Below, piece by piece: positions 5,296 through 6,536 of a DNA stretch of 6,536 bases; the first letter of the stretch is position 1, and each line of letters begins with the position of its first letter. This stretch comes from an uncultured Desulfovibrio sp. (GTDB taxonomy: Bacteria; Desulfobacterota; Desulfovibrionia; Desulfovibrionales; Desulfovibrionaceae). The translations under genes and the position numbers were made by a program. The DNA lies in NCBI GenBank assembly GCA_946490455.1, contig CAMLXE010000107.1:1-6536 (forward strand), written 5' to 3'. The notes below the pieces were generated by a model, which saw only the letters and a list, made by a program, of their open reading frames with translations, did not search any database and had not been told where the DNA came from.

Positions 5296-6536
5296 ATGTA
5301 CAGACAGACTCGACTCCATTTTCTTCTGATCCTTCTCATGAGCTATCTGGGAACAGATCTGCTGGTCAGAGCCGTTTTCATGCTTCACTTTTCTCCGGAC
5401 ATCTCCTTTTCCCCAGTCAGGCTGGCACAGATCTTTGCATACGGAGCCATAAATGACATCTGTGTATTTGCCTGCCTGACCCTTCCCCTTGCCCTTGCGG
5501 TTCTCCTTCTCCCATGGCGTGGTCGTATTGCCCAGGCAGGAGCGTTCACGGTCTTTACGCTGTATCTGGCTCTCTTCCTTTTTACGGCAGTATCCGAGTA
5601 TTTCTTTTGGGACGAATTCAATGTCCGGTTCAATTTCATTGCCGTGGACTATCTGATCTATACCCAGGAAGTCATCGCCAATATCATGGAATCCTATCCC
5701 GTGATTCCCCTGCTCTGCGTCATTGCAGGACTCTCGCTTCTGCTCTCGGCCATCTTTCTCCGGCCACTGCGGCATGCACGGCAAACGCTCATGTCGGGAA
5801 AACTGCGGCTGTCCGTCGGAAGCCTATGGGGCATTCTGACCTGTTTTGCTCTTTTTGTCTTCACACCGCCGGCCGTTTCCCCCAATGTCTTTGAGAATGA
5901 GCTTTCGCATAACGGGATATGGTCCCTGTTCTATGCCTTTTTTCATAATCAGCTGGACTATCGGACTTTCTATCCCGTTCTGGACAACAGGGAGGCGCTC
6001 AGTCTTGTCCGAAGGGATCTGATGGAACCGGCAGCAAGTTTCATAAGTGACGACAGCACTGACCTGTCCCGCGAGATCCGTGGAACCGGGCCGGAAAAGC
6101 GGTACAATGTCATCCAGATTGTCATTGAAAGCCTTGGCAGCGATTCCCTGAATGACAGAACGCCCAATATCAACATGCTCCGGGAGCAGAGTCTGTATTT
6201 TTCCAATATGCGGGCAACGGGTACTCGAACTGTGCGCGGTATCGAGGCGCTTACGTTGAGCATTCCCCCGACACCAGGAAATTCCATTGTCCGTCGTCCG
6301 AATTGCGGGGGGCTTTTTACCACCGGGACCGTTTTCCGGCAGCATGGCTATGATACGGCCTTCATTTACGGAGGATATGGCTACTTTGACAACATGAATA
6401 CATTCTTTTCCGAAAATGGATTCCGCATTGTGGATCGTGCCGGCATTCCCGACGAATACAAGACCTTTTCAAATGCCTGGGGCATATGCGATGAAGATCT
6501 TCTGGGAGCTTCCCTGCGTGAAGCCGATGCAAGCCA
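5296..6536 (+). CDS. LTA synthase / sulfatase-like membrane enzyme, alkaline phosphatase superfamily (3' end outside window)
   Basis: 413 codons are visible without a stop, and the frame runs off the end. About five membrane helices (near 8-30, 46-73, 82-102, 134-155, 173-191) precede a periplasmic catalytic domain from about 195. The stretch EYFFWDEFNVRFNFIAVDYL (101-120) is characteristic of LTA-synthase-like proteins found in Gram-negatives. In the enzyme domain, IVIESLGSD (275-283) supplies a metal ligand (E278), GTRTVRGIEAL (309-319) holds the probable Thr nucleophile (T312), and IPPTPGNSIVRRPN, FIYGGYGYFDN and NAWGICDEDL follow. Relatives (LtaS, OpgB/MdoB) transfer glycerol phosphate or other phospho-groups from lipids to envelope polymers; the product here is unknown, and OpgB-like or phosphoethanolamine-transferase-like activity is possible. 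It is divergent from the regulator gene with phased half-sites between them. The C-terminal metal-binding part is not visible. Confidence 0.88.
   Translation, partial: MYRQTRLHFLLILLMSYLGTDLLVRAVFMLHFSPDISFSPVRLAQIFAYGAINDICVFACLTLPLALAVLLLPWRGRIAQAGAFTVFTLYLALFLFTAVSEYFFWDEFNVRFNFIAVDYLIYTQEVIANIMESYPVIPLLCVIAGLSLLLSAIFLRPLRHARQTLMSGKLRLSVGSLWGILTCFALFVFTPPAVSPNVFENELSHNGIWSLFYAFFHNQLDYRTFYPVLDNREALSLVRRDLMEPAASFISDDSTDLSREIRGTGPEKRYNVIQIVIESLGSDSLNDRTPNINMLREQSLYFSNMRATGTRTVRGIEALTLSIPPTPGNSIVRRPNCGGLFTTGTVFRQHGYDTAFIYGGYGYFDNMNTFFSENGFRIVDRAGIPDEYKTFSNAWGICDEDLLGASLREADAS

Overview
The window reads as a chromosomal segment of a moderately GC-rich Gram-negative bacterium. A sigma-54, long-form hpf, rapZ run, together with the RapZ sequence style, suggests Desulfobacterota, probably the Desulfovibrionaceae. 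This is inferred from family resemblance and gene order only; no rRNA or species marker is present.

Left part (1-2760, plus strand): the 3' end of rpoN (sigma-54) carries an intact RpoN box. It is followed by hpf, a 176-residue long-form ribosome hibernation factor with a strong ribosome binding site, then a clear rho-independent terminator, then rapZ (RNase adapter/nucleotide-binding protein) and a LysE/RhtB-type amino-acid exporter starting 3 bases after rapZ. The sequence open upstream of rapZ runs through the terminator, so the true rapZ start is most likely ATG 1177 rather than ATG 1078. A perfect 16-bp palindrome lies between terminator and start.

Middle part (2752-5068, minus strand): a three-gene set transcribed leftwards encodes a CpxR-like response regulator, a CpxA-like histidine kinase and a PAP2-family membrane phosphatase, ending convergently with a 9-bp overlap on the exporter gene. 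Both two-component genes are damaged at one shared point (about 4430-4460). The regulator stops just where its DNA-recognition helix should begin. The kinase lacks its first membrane helix and periplasmic sensor, and sits in another frame starting at a GTG directly after a TGA. A single deletion of roughly 0.6 kb joining the two genes explains this.

Right part (5069-6536): a 227-bp divergent intergenic region contains four GTKAC half-sites at 10, 10 and 11 bp spacing, the layout expected for an OmpR/CpxR-family regulator. They lie just upstream of a plus-strand membrane-anchored LTA-synthase/sulfatase-like enzyme that runs off the window. The regulator, kinase, PAP2 phosphatase and this enzyme look like an envelope-stress or envelope-modification locus, now with a broken regulator in this genome or assembly.

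I saw no tRNA, rRNA, CRISPR array, insertion sequence or integrase. No stretch over 300 bases lacks a gene. Apart from the fused two-component pair and the half-site array, the window is ordinary chromosome.
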